In this document: piece by piece, positions 1-6,294 of the stretch
Position numbering within the stretch: the stretch's first letter is position 1
How the letters are laid out: each line of letters opens with the position of its first letter
From: Chloroflexota bacterium
GTDB taxonomy: Bacteria; Chloroflexota; Dehalococcoidia; Lucifugimonadales; Australimonadaceae
Reading direction: 5' to 3'
DNA length: 6,994 bases
Assembly (NCBI GenBank): GCA_022574265.1
Contig: JACZSI010000095.1
Coordinates: 1-6,994, forward strand
Notes under the pieces: model-generated
The model's database searches: none
Told to the model about the DNA's origin: nothing
Seen by the model: the letters and a program-made list of their open reading frames with translations, nothing else
Position numbers and translations under genes: made by a program

Positions 1-438
1 GCCGACCGCGGCACGACGGAGTCCCGGCGCGACGTCTACGACGGCGACGGCATCGCCATCTACGACGACCGCTCGATCTGCGCGCACATCGGCAACTGCA
101 CGGACAACCTCGCCAGCGTGTTCAAGCTCGGCGTCGAGCCGTGGATCGACCCCACCGCTGAGCAGGCCGAGGCGATCGCTCGCCAGGTCGCGGCATGCCC
201 CTCCGGCGCTCTCGCCTACGCGCTGGCGGGTTCCTCGGCGCCGGTGGAAACCGAGAGCGAGCCCGGGATCACGGCCGCGAAGGACGGCCCGTATTTCGTC
301 GTGGGCCGCATACCCGTGGTCTCCGAGGACGGCACGCCGTACGAGGTCCGCGCCCGCATCGCGCTGTGCCGCTGCGGCGGCTCCCGCAACAAGCCTTTCT
401 GCGACGGCACGCACTGGCAAAACGGCTTCCGCGCTTGA
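1..438 (+). CDS. CDGSH iron-sulfur protein with Fer4_19-like domain, 5' truncated by window edge
   Basis: The reading frame is open from base 1 to the TGA at 436-438, so the start lies upstream; the GTG at 118 would cut through the first domain. Seen: an N-terminal segment with CAHIGNC at 79-99 and CPSGAL at 196-213, the spacing of the divergent mono-cluster ferredoxin domain (Fer4_19, PF06902). A C-terminal zf-CDGSH motif at 367-414 has ligands Cys (367), Cys (373), Cys (400) and His (412) in the order C-x-C-x2-S-x3-P-x-C-D-G-T-H. CDGSH domains bind a redox-active 2Fe-2S cluster through three Cys and one His; this two-domain arrangement is common in bacteria, but its cellular role is not established. 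It is probably cytosolic, with no membrane segment visible. The downstream amidohydrolase has its own promoter, so an operon is not required. The family call is confident; the function is open. Confidence 0.9.
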   Translation, partial: ADRGTTESRRDVYDGDGIAIYDDRSICAHIGNCTDNLASVFKLGVEPWIDPTAEQAEAIARQVAACPSGALAYALAGSSAPVETESEPGITAAKDGPYFVVGRIPVVSEDGTPYEVRARIALCRCGGSRNKPFCDGTHWQNGFRA

Positions 439-462
439 CACGGCTCCTCGACGGGCTACCAT
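435..462 (+). promoter_or_regulatory. Sigma70-type promoter for the amidohydrolase gene
   Basis: A perfect -35 TTGACA at 435-440, a 16-bp spacer, and a -10 TACCAT at 457-462. The expected transcription start near 469 leaves a leader of about 30 nt containing the ribosome binding site. The -35 overlaps the TGA stop (436-438) of the upstream iron-sulfur gene. Sequence inference only. Confidence 0.6.
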
Positions 463-499
463 CGCGCTGCGCCACCATCGCGGCCGCGGAGGATGCACG

Positions 500-1543
500 A
501 TGAGGGTAGACGCAGACGCCCACGTCGACGAGACGGAGGCCACCTGGGAGTATCTGGACGGAGCAGACGAGCAGTTCCGGCCGATCACGCTCGACCCCGG
601 CACCGCGACGGTCCCGAACGACCGCCGTCCCCACCGCCTCTGGCTGATCGACGGCTATCCGAGGCTCCGCCGCTGGCGGGACGACGAGCGCACCGGGACC
701 GTCAAGGCAACCCGCGAGCTGCTCGACGTCGACGCCCGGCTGCGCCACATGGACGAGCTGCGCATCGACGTGCAGGTGCTCTACCCAACAGTCTTCCTCC
801 AAGGGATGACCGGCCGGGCGGAGGTGGAGCTGGCGCTCACGAAGTCCTACAACCGTTGGATCGCCGCCGCGACGGAGAAGAGCAAAGGCCGGCTCCGGTG
901 GGTGGCGCTCATGCCCATGATGAGCATGGACGACTCGCTCGAGGAGCTCCGCTGGGCGAAGGACCACGGAGCGTGCGGCGTGCTCAAGAAGGGCGTCGAA
1001 TGCGGCCGCTCGGCCAGCGACCCCTACTTCTTCCCGCTCTACGAGGAGGCCAGCCGGCTCGACATGCCCATCTGCATCCACACCGGTACGGGCAACCCGC
1101 CGGCGATGGGGCCGTCCGAGCTCAGCGGCAAGCTGAACGCCATCTCCGCCTTCACCGACCTGGCGATGAGCAGCGTCCCGGACGACTTCCCCGACCTCCG
1201 CATCGGCTGGATCGAGACGGGCGCCTCCTGGGTGCCGTTCCTCTCCGCGGACCTCGCCGCCAAGCACCTGAAACTGACGTTCCGCCCCTTCGACTTCAAA
1301 GAGGACCTGTTCCGCGATTCCCAGTTCTACGTGGCGTGCGACAGCACCGACGACCTCCCGTACATCCTCCAGTTCGGCACCGAAGACCGCCTGATGGTCG
1401 GCACCGACTACACGCACGCCGACCAGTCCGCCGAGCTGGACGCGCTCGACATCATCGAGCGCAAAGCCGCCAACGAAGAGATCCCGTCCGAGGTCGCGCG
1501 CAAGATCCTCGACGACAACCCCCGGCGCTTCTACGGGCTGTAG
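500..1543 (+). CDS. Amidohydrolase family protein (Amidohydro_2, metal-dependent TIM barrel)
   Basis: This encodes 347 residues, a normal length for Amidohydro_2 (PF04909), the family of ACMSD and resorcylate-type decarboxylases and of various hydrolases. The ATG at 500 is chosen because GGAGGA at 488-493 lies 6 nt upstream. Seen: an N-terminal DADAHVDE with a D-x-H metal pair (Asp6, His8), ICIHTG with His194 on a later strand, WIETGASW around Glu239, and GTDYTHAD with Asp303, the expected metal Asp. It ends in a complete NPRRFYGL tail typical of the family. No signal peptide or membrane segment, so it is probably cytosolic. The position of the catalytic His found in ACMSD (AHGG) appears to be Thr240 here, so a classical ACMSD-like decarboxylase is less likely. 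Substrate cannot be read from sequence; a role in catabolism of an aromatic or carboxylate compound is inference. No clear terminator follows. Confidence 0.88.
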   Translation: MRVDADAHVDETEATWEYLDGADEQFRPITLDPGTATVPNDRRPHRLWLIDGYPRLRRWRDDERTGTVKATRELLDVDARLRHMDELRIDVQVLYPTVFLQGMTGRAEVELALTKSYNRWIAAATEKSKGRLRWVALMPMMSMDDSLEELRWAKDHGACGVLKKGVECGRSASDPYFFPLYEEASRLDMPICIHTGTGNPPAMGPSELSGKLNAISAFTDLAMSSVPDDFPDLRIGWIETGASWVPFLSADLAAKHLKLTFRPFDFKEDLFRDSQFYVACDSTDDLPYILQFGTEDRLMVGTDYTHADQSAELDALDIIERKAANEEIPSEVARKILDDNPRRFYGL

Positions 1544-1561
1544 GGCGCTACTCGAACAAGG

Positions 1562-1759
1562 GGGGTCCACCTCAAGGTGGTCCAGGAGCGCCTGGGTCAC
1601 TCGACCATCGCAATCACGGCTGACACTTACAGCCACGTCGCGGCTCACCTACAGCGCGAGGCAGCAGCGAGCTTCGACGAAGCACTTGCCTCGTCCCTAG
1701 AGACTCGCGAAATAGTCGAGAGGCGCAACATCGTCCACGGTAATGTCACCGGCGCTTAG
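1562..1759 (+). pseudogene. Tyrosine recombinase (phage-type integrase) C-terminal remnant
   Basis: From about 1562 the frame reads GVHLKVVQERLGHSTIAIT, then ADTYSHV and HLQREAA, the last catalytic block of tyrosine recombinases. It includes the LGH histidine box and the nucleophilic Tyr in DTYSHV. The arm-binding and core-binding domains and the upstream catalytic Arg, Lys and His-x-x-Arg are all absent, so it cannot be active. It begins six to seven codons after the amidohydrolase stop, in the same frame, with no start codon or ribosome binding site of its own. Recognisable homology fades near 1690, and the frame then runs antisense into the 3' end of the AlbA_2 gene until the TAG at 1757-1759. 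That tail is probably read-through into neighbouring sequence, not recombinase. I interpret it as the scar of an integrative element. Confidence 0.82.
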
Positions 1760-2737
1760 CCGCTCGATAGCAACTTCGCCGCCGATACCCACCCGCAGCG
1801 CGAACTCGAAAGTCTTGGGCTGCATCTTGGGGGCCTCGGCTACCAGCACGACGGGCTCGTAGTGAGGTGAATGTTCGTAGTCGTTCTTGAAGTCAACGCT
1901 GAAGACTCCTATTACACGCCAGGCCATCCCTTTGAACAGCGCGGGTTCGGGGCTCTTGAAGAAGGACTCGCGCACTTGGGCGATGGCTTGCCGCCGGAAT
2001 TCCCCGCCGGTCGTGAGAATCATCGATGGCGCTAGGGGGGGCTTCTCCCATCCGTTTGGCGCGGAAGGATTGACCTCTCGGGGCACTATGAGATGGAACA
2101 GGGCCAACTCCGCGACTACGTCCGAGTGGTTCCTCGCCACAACCTCTAGGACGACCCGCTCCGACCGGTCCTGGGGCCCGCGAATCAAGCCGAGTGGCCC
2201 GTCCGCCCTCGGACGCAATAGCAACTCAATGTCAGGACCGTCGGACCGGTTGTTGACATCGTCCACCTGGAAGGCTCGCATTGGCAGCGAGCGGTCCTCC
2301 TGACGGAGGTAATAGATGTTGTCCTTCGCCTGAACCGCTCTCTGGCTGCGCGGAATTTCGATCGCGAATGCTAGTCGCTGCGCTGTGCTGTCAAGAGACA
2401 ATCGCAGGTCGCCGATAGCGATTGGATGTACGCGAAGGCCAGGTATCGGAGGGCTGATGTTGTCTTGGATTACCTGAGTCAGCCATGTAACGGATGCATC
2501 TTCAGGAGACACGCCGGGGCTGATCGATGTCGCCACCCGTTGTCCCTTGCCTGCTGACTCCTCGAGGCCAACTATGATGGTTCCGCCTTCGGCGTTGGCG
2601 AACGCTGACACTCCCTTCGTGAGGGTCTCAGCAACGCGCGCTTTGTCTGCGAGCAGCCTTGTGCTCTTGAATTCTAGGCGCGAACTCTCTGGGACCCCGA
2701 TGAGACCGTCGAGGTCTTTCTTTGTCCAATCAGTCAT
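1697..2737 (-). CDS. Schlafen/AlbA_2 domain protein with an unrecognised C-terminal half
   Basis: This encodes 346 residues. The N-terminal half matches the AlbA_2 domain (PF04326): SSRLEFKSTRLL at about 18-29 and VSAFANAEGGTIIVGLEES at about 43-61 are its hallmarks. AlbA_2 is a putative nucleic-acid-binding fold shared with Schlafen proteins and is common in mobile and defence-related genes. From about residue 170 to the end I recognise no family; it is mixed alpha/beta in character, without membrane segments, and lacks the usual C-terminal winged helix or ATPase-like extension. The ATG at 2737 is used; the upstream GAGCA is a weak ribosome binding site. Base composition is clearly less G+C rich than the flanking genes, and the gene lies between a recombinase remnant and a tRNA, so it looks acquired. 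A regulatory or defence role is inference. Confidence 0.85.
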   Translation of the reverse strand: MTDWTKKDLDGLIGVPESSRLEFKSTRLLADKARVAETLTKGVSAFANAEGGTIIVGLEESAGKGQRVATSISPGVSPEDASVTWLTQVIQDNISPPIPGLRVHPIAIGDLRLSLDSTAQRLAFAIEIPRSQRAVQAKDNIYYLRQEDRSLPMRAFQVDDVNNRSDGPDIELLLRPRADGPLGLIRGPQDRSERVVLEVVARNHSDVVAELALFHLIVPREVNPSAPNGWEKPPLAPSMILTTGGEFRRQAIAQVRESFFKSPEPALFKGMAWRVIGVFSVDFKNDYEHSPHYEPVVLVAEAPKMQPKTFEFALRVGIGGEVAIERLSAGDITVDDVAPLDYFASL

Positions 2738-2770
2738 TGCGGTGCTCAGCGCGCTGGGTCGTCATGGCTC

Positions 2771-2800
2771 GCACTACCCTGGCCTTTGACTCCGGGTCAA
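2771..2800 (-). promoter_or_regulatory. Possible promoter/operator upstream of the AlbA_2 gene
   Basis: On the minus strand there is TTGACC (2800-2795), an 18-bp spacer and a weak -10 TAGTGC (2776-2771). The -35 lies in an inverted repeat, TTGAC-TCCGG-GTCAA (2786-2800 on the plus strand), which could serve as a repressor site. The -10 is poor, so this is tentative. Confidence 0.3.
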
Positions 2801-2802
2801 CG

Positions 2803-2841
2803 GGGTTGGCAATCGGTTGGCAACTCTGCGCTTCCTACCAA
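2803..2841 (-). repeat. tRNA-3'-linked 39-bp repeat, copy 1 (possible integrase arm site)
   Basis: Read on the minus strand it starts TTGGTAGGAAG and ends GCCAACCGATTGCCAACCC. It matches 6044-6082 (plus strand) at 32 of 39 positions without gaps. Within it, TTGCCAACC occurs twice, separated by GA, giving an 11-bp period, about one helical turn. It lies 39 nt beyond the CCA end of tRNA-Leu. Adjacent direct repeats near a tRNA end resemble arm-type integrase sites, but this assignment is inference. Confidence 0.65.
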
Positions 2842-2880
2842 TCTGGGGGCGATCATCGCGGTCCCAATAGCAGACCGTTG

Positions 2881-2968
2881 TGGTGCCGAGGGTGGGAGTC
2901 GAACCCACACGCCGCTTGCGCGGCAGCGGATTTTAAGTCCGCCGCGTCTTCCGTTCCGCCACCTCGGC
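2881..2968 (-). tRNA. tRNA-Leu (anticodon UAA)
   Basis: This is a class II tRNA of 88 nt including an encoded CCA. The acceptor stem GCCGAGG pairs perfectly with CCTCGGC, followed by discriminator A and CCA (2883-2881). The anticodon stem GCGGA/TCCGC encloses loop CTTAAAA with anticodon TAA at 2935-2933. The long variable arm GCCGC/GCGGC has a GCAA tetraloop, and the T arm GTGGG-TTCGACT-CCCAC is canonical. It decodes UUA (and UUG by wobble), rare codons in a high-GC genome. It is divergent from selA, with a 76-bp gap. Confidence 0.97.
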
Positions 2969-2985
2969 CCCGTGCGGACGCCGCA

Positions 2986-2991
2986 ATCGTA
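2986..2991 (-). promoter_or_regulatory. Putative -10 box for tRNA-Leu
   Basis: TACGAT on the minus strand ends 17 nt before the tRNA 5' end, a plausible start-site distance. The -35 region 17 bp upstream (GCGACC, 3014-3009) is a poor match. Confidence 0.4.
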
Positions 2992-3032
2992 GCATCCCGC
3001 GCACGGCCGGTCGCCGCCTTGCGCGCCGCTGC

Positions 3033-3038
3033 TATCAT
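3033..3038 (+). promoter_or_regulatory. Putative -10 box for selA (leaderless arrangement)
   Basis: TATCAT ends 6 nt before the selA ATG, which places the expected transcription start at or next to the A of the start codon. No Shine-Dalgarno sequence precedes the ATG, which agrees with a leaderless mRNA. No good -35 is visible. Confidence 0.4.
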
Positions 3039-3044
3039 GCCCGC

Positions 3045-4430
3045 ATGACCGAGGCTTCCGGCAACCCCAGGGCTTCCCTCCGCGACCTCCCCAGCGTCGA
3101 CCGCGTGCTCGCCGAGCCGGCGCTCGCCGCCACGCTCGAGCGTTTCCGGCGCGACCTCGTCGTCGACGCCGTCCGCGCCGAGCTCGCACGCGCCCGGACG
3201 GCGGCCGCGGGCGGGGCCGCCGTACCGTCCGCTGCCGCCGTCGCCGAGGCCGTGGCGGCGGCGGGCGTGGAGGAGTGGGCGAGCGCGTGGCCGACGCCGG
3301 TCATCAACGCGACGGGCGTCATCCTGCACACCAACCTGGGCCGCGCTCCGCTCTCCGAAGCGAGCGTGCGCGCGGCCGCCGCGGGCGCCGAGGGGTACGC
3401 CGACTTGGAGATGGATCTCGAGAGCGGTCGGCGCGGGTCCCGCCACGCGGCCGTCGCCGGGCTGCTGCGGCAGCTCACCGGAGCCGAGGCCGCCATCGCT
3501 GTCAACAACAACGCGGGCGCGATACTGCTCGGGCTCGCGGCCGTGGCTGCCGGCAGGGAGGTCGTCGTCTCGCGGGGCGAGGCCAGCGAGATCGGCGGCG
3601 GCTTCCGCATCCCCGACGTGCTGGCGCAGAGCGGCGCGCGGCTCGTGGAGGTGGGCACCGTCAACCGGACGTACGCCCACGACTACGAGCGCGCCATCAC
3701 CCCGGAGACCGGCGCGCTGCTCGTCGTGCACCGCAGCAATTTCGCAGTCGTCGGCTTCGTGCACGAGGCCGGGCTCGGCGAGGTCGCGGCCGTTGGCCGG
3801 GCGCACGGCGTGCCGCTGCTGCACGACCTCGGCAGCGGCGCGCTGCTCGATACGGCCGCGTACGGCCTGACGCACGAGACGACGCCGCAGGAGAGCCTCG
3901 CGGCGGGAGCGAGCCTCGTCTTCTTCTCCGGCGACAAGCTCCTGGGCGGGCCGCAGGCGGGGATCGTCGTCGGCGAGGCCGCGCTCGTCGAGCGGCTCGC
4001 CACGCACCCGCTCGCCCGCGCGCTCCGTGCCGACAAGCTGACGCTGGCCGCCCTCCACGCGACGCTGCTGCACTACGTCCGCGGCGAGGCGGCCGAGGCG
4101 CTGCCCGTCTGGCGCATGATCGGCGTGAGCGTCGAGGAGCTGGCCGCGCGGGCTGGCGCGCTCGCGAGCCTGATTGGCGAACGCGCCAGCGTGCAGCCGG
4201 GGACCTCGGCCCTCGGCGGCGGGAGCCTCCCCGGCGACGAGCTTGAGACGCGCCTCGTCGTGCTGGACGCGCCCGCTGGCGCCGATGAGCTGACGCGGCG
4301 CTTACGGACAGGCGACCCGCCGATCGTCGCGCGGATCGAGGACGGCCGCGTGCTGCTGGACCCGCGCACGGTCCCGTCGAGCCGCGACGCCGAGCTCGCC
4401 GTCGCCGTCTCCCGCGCGCTAGAAGCGTAG
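3045..4430 (+). CDS. selA: L-seryl-tRNA(Sec) selenium transferase
   Basis: SelA is a PLP enzyme that converts seryl-tRNA(Sec) to selenocysteyl-tRNA(Sec) with selenophosphate, in the bacterial selenocysteine pathway. The 461 residues match the usual length of about 460. Seen: an N-terminal SelA_N-like segment (LRDLPSVDRVLAEP, about 12-25), INATGVILHTNLGRAPL (87-103), the VNNNAGAILL block, SRGEASEIGGGFRIPD, VGTVNRTY, VVHRSNFAVVGF, DLGSGALLD, and SGDKLLGGPQAGI with the PLP lysine at Lys298. SelA_N and the intact motifs favour true SelA over SelA-like PLP paralogues. The start is the only ATG in the right place; no ribosome binding site is seen and a -10 box sits just upstream. selB, selD and tRNA-Sec are not in this window, so the pathway must be completed elsewhere. 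It ends convergent with the MFS gene, overlapping by 12 bp. Confidence 0.96.
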   Translation: MTEASGNPRASLRDLPSVDRVLAEPALAATLERFRRDLVVDAVRAELARARTAAAGGAAVPSAAAVAEAVAAAGVEEWASAWPTPVINATGVILHTNLGRAPLSEASVRAAAAGAEGYADLEMDLESGRRGSRHAAVAGLLRQLTGAEAAIAVNNNAGAILLGLAAVAAGREVVVSRGEASEIGGGFRIPDVLAQSGARLVEVGTVNRTYAHDYERAITPETGALLVVHRSNFAVVGFVHEAGLGEVAAVGRAHGVPLLHDLGSGALLDTAAYGLTHETTPQESLAAGASLVFFSGDKLLGGPQAGIVVGEAALVERLATHPLARALRADKLTLAALHATLLHYVRGEAAEALPVWRMIGVSVEELAARAGALASLIGERASVQPGTSALGGGSLPGDELETRLVVLDAPAGADELTRRLRTGDPPIVARIEDGRVLLDPRTVPSSRDAELAVAVSRALEA

Positions 4431-5738
4431 CTCCCGCAACCGGGGGACGAAGGCCGCGAACAGCCCGATCACGACGAGCCCCGCGGTCGCGCCAACCATC
4501 AGCGCCACATCGACGCCGTAGCGGCCGGCGATGGCACCGGCCGTCACCCCGCCGATGGGTATCATGCCGATCTCCATCATGTAGATGCCGATCACCCGGC
4601 CGCGGATCGCGTCGGGCGTGATGGTGTGGATGATGGTGTTGTTCGTCGTCATCACCACCATGATGAACGCCTGCTGCACCACGAGCGCGGCCATCGCCTG
4701 CCACAGGACGGTCGCCTGGGCGAGCGCCAGGATCGCGAGCCCGGAGCCCACGACGCCGAAGATCACCAGCAGCCCCTTGCGCTCGAAGCTGCTGAAGCGC
4801 GCCATCGTGATCGTGCCGGCGACACCGCCGATGCCCATCGCCATCAGCAGCAGCCCCAGCACGTTCCCTCCGGGGGAGCCCAGGACCTCGGCCGCATACA
4901 CCGGCAGCTGGTTCATCACGAAGCCCATCATGGTCAGCGTCATCACGGCGGTCACCAGCGTGATGATGAGCGTCGTCGGCTCGTGCGCGACGTGCCGGAA
5001 GCCCTCGCCCAGGCTGCGGAGCAGCGGCTCTTTCCGGGCCTGCTCGCGGTCCGCCGTGGCGTACACCGGCCGGTACGGGATCATCAGCGCGAACACGAGG
5101 ACGTAGAGGACGGCCTGGATCATGAAGTTCAGGCCGGGCCCGAACGCGACGATGAACACGCCGCCGATCGCCGGTCCGATGGTCCGCATCGAGTTGAACG
5201 CCACCGAGTTGAGCGCGACGGCGTTCATCAGACTGGTCTTGGGCACCGAGTTGGCGACCAGCGCCTGGCGCACGGGGTTGTTGACCGCCCACGCGAGCCC
5301 GACCAGCACCGAGAAGACGTAGAGGTGCCACGGCTCCGGCTCGCCGAAGACCAGCAGCGCCGCGAAGCCCACCGCGATGACGATCAGTGCGGCCTGGTCG
5401 AGCAGCAGCATGATGCGCCGATCGAACCGGTCCGCCAGCACCCCGGTCAGCGGCGAGAGCAGGAGCGGCAGCGTCCGCAGCCCCATGATGATGCCGACCT
5501 GGAGCGGGGAGCGCGTCAGCTCGTAGGCGAGCCACCCGAGCGTGACCTGCTGGAGCCAGTTGCCGCCGCTCGTCAGCAGCGTGCTCGTCCACAGCAGGCG
5601 GTAGTTGCGGTAGTGGAGCGCCTCGAACGTCTGCCCCCAGCCGGTCGCCCGGCGGGGCTCCGGTGCGGCGGTGGTGGGGGTGGTGCTGTCTGAACGTTGC
5701 ATGCGCGCGCCCCGCGGCGGTGCGGCCGCGCAGGCCAA
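4419..5738 (-). CDS. MFS transporter, MFS_3/EntS-like exporter family
   Basis: This is a cytoplasmic-membrane secondary transporter of 439 residues with about 12 hydrophobic segments, resembling the MFS_3 (PF05977) group that includes enterobactin exporter EntS. Seen: FEALHYRNYRLLWTSTLL at about 38-55 leading into helix 1, the MFS motif A loop GVLADRFDRR at 99-108, NNPVRQALVANSVP typical of this group, and a second-half ITPDAIRGRVIGIY loop. The first 30 or so residues are polar and low complexity. Two starts are possible. TTG at 5738 has AGGAG 4 nt upstream and a promoter leaving a leader of about 22 nt. ATG at 5702 (427 residues) has no clear ribosome binding site. I prefer the TTG, but not firmly. 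Substrate unknown; drug or siderophore efflux is family-based inference. Convergent with selA, so probably monocistronic. Confidence 0.92.
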   Translation of the reverse strand: MACAAAPPRGARMQRSDSTTPTTAAPEPRRATGWGQTFEALHYRNYRLLWTSTLLTSGGNWLQQVTLGWLAYELTRSPLQVGIIMGLRTLPLLLSPLTGVLADRFDRRIMLLLDQAALIVIAVGFAALLVFGEPEPWHLYVFSVLVGLAWAVNNPVRQALVANSVPKTSLMNAVALNSVAFNSMRTIGPAIGGVFIVAFGPGLNFMIQAVLYVLVFALMIPYRPVYATADREQARKEPLLRSLGEGFRHVAHEPTTLIITLVTAVMTLTMMGFVMNQLPVYAAEVLGSPGGNVLGLLLMAMGIGGVAGTITMARFSSFERKGLLVIFGVVGSGLAILALAQATVLWQAMAALVVQQAFIMVVMTTNNTIIHTITPDAIRGRVIGIYMMEIGMIPIGGVTAGAIAGRYGVDVALMVGATAGLVVIGLFAAFVPRLRELRF

Positions 5739-5766
5739 AGAACTCCTACTCGTTGGGGGCGGGGCC

Positions 5767-5796
5767 AGTCTAGGGGCGGGCTCCGGGGAGTGTCAA
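5767..5796 (-). promoter_or_regulatory. Sigma70-type promoter for the MFS gene
   Basis: On the minus strand: perfect -35 TTGACA (5796-5791), an 18-bp spacer and -10 TAGACT (5772-5767). The expected start near 5760 gives a leader of about 22 nt to the TTG codon, which contains AGGAG. Confidence 0.6.
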
Positions 5797-5821
5797 CGCC
5801 GCGCCCGCCGCCCCCCGCGCA

Positions 5822-5851
5822 TTGACCGCCACGCCGCGGCCTGCATAACAT
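5822..5851 (+). promoter_or_regulatory. Promoter for tRNA-Lys
   Basis: TTGACC at 5822-5827, an 18-bp spacer and TAACAT at 5846-5851; the expected start is only a few bases before the tRNA 5' end at 5861. It is back-to-back with the MFS promoter: the two -35 boxes are 25 bp apart. Confidence 0.5.
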
Positions 5852-5860
5852 GGTCGGCGT

Positions 5861-5937
<77 letters not shown>

Positions 5938-6208
5938 AACTCCCACCTCGCTGTGATGGGAAGAATGAAGGACGGCTTGCTAACAGGGCCGGGCCTTGTC
6001 GGTGACTTGCCAGTAGCTGCTAGTGGACCCCTTTACCCGGAGTTTGGTAGGAAGGGCAAGCCCGCCAATCGATTGCCAACCCGTCGCTCCCTACACGGTG
6101 GCGCGTGAGACCTGGGTACGGCGATGGCACAGGAGCGTGCTCCCTCCTGCGGTCGAAGCAGGCCCAGACGGGCGGAGAGTCGCCCACGGCTCCAGATCGC
6201 CCGCAACG
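5938..6208 (+). other. Non-coding stretch 3' of tRNA-Lys
   Basis: No convincing gene on either strand. Short open frames here lack family motifs and ribosome binding sites. The only recognisable structure is the 39-bp repeat at 6044-6082. I see no hairpin followed by a T-run to serve as terminator for the tRNA. Confidence 0.6.
6044..6082 (+). repeat. tRNA-3'-linked 39-bp repeat, copy 2
   Basis: It begins TTGGTAGGAAG and ends GCCAATCGATTGCCAACCC, matching 2803-2841 (minus strand) at 32 of 39 positions without gaps. Most differences are in the 9-bp centre. The first internal 9-mer is degenerate here (CCGCCAATC) and the second is intact (TTGCCAACC). It lies 106 nt beyond the CCA of tRNA-Lys, in the same orientation relative to the tRNA as copy 1. 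An ACCCGGAGT string lies 5' of this copy and 3' of copy 1, which may mean a rearranged larger unit. Confidence 0.65.
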
Positions 6209-6277
6209 GTTTTGGACGCTCGGGAGGGCATGACGGTGGCTACGGTGGCCCGGAAGCTGGGCATCTCGCGAGCGAGC
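6209..6277 (+). pseudogene. Possible helix-turn-helix fragment, transposase-like
   Basis: The frame reads VLDAREGMTVATVARKLG, then ISRAS, which has the spacing of a transposase or regulator helix-turn-helix (turn glycine before ISR). Homology stops abruptly at about 6277, just before debris of another gene on the opposite strand begins. No start codon with a ribosome binding site precedes it, and the frame upstream is not recognisable. It could be an N-terminal piece of an IS transposase; chance resemblance over only 23 codons is possible. Confidence 0.35.
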
Positions 6278-6294
6278 CGCCTTCCATCAGATGC

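Noticed and set aside
1567..1580. Hairpin CCACC-TCAA-GGTGG that might terminate the amidohydrolase transcript
   Set aside because: The stem is only 5 bp with no T-run, and it lies inside the conserved recombinase coding motif, so it is likely incidental.
269..1648. Long minus-strand open frame antisense to the amidohydrolase
   Set aside because: It spans parts of three plus-strand genes, has Arg/Val/Glu-rich translation without motifs, and is explained by high-GC codon bias opposite a well-supported gene.
2797..3189. Minus-strand open frame covering the tRNA-Leu
   Set aside because: It runs through the tRNA and the antisense of the selA 5' end; the translation is Arg/Gly low complexity.
3697..5592. 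Very long minus-strand open frame across selA and the MFS gene
   Set aside because: Its translation is low-complexity Ala/Arg/Gly/Pro; the overlapped frames carry clear SelA and MFS motifs. It is a GC-bias shadow.
4626..5693. Plus-strand open frame opposite the MFS gene, rich in His/Arg/Asp
   Set aside because: Composition reflects the complement of hydrophobic membrane codons; no family motif and no ribosome binding site.
5939..5952. ACTCCCACCTCG just after tRNA-Lys, resembling the tRNA-Leu 3' end (ACTCCCACCCTCG)
   Set aside because: Only 9 contiguous bases match before a gap, and the match lacks the acceptor end and CCA; too short to call a displaced attachment site.
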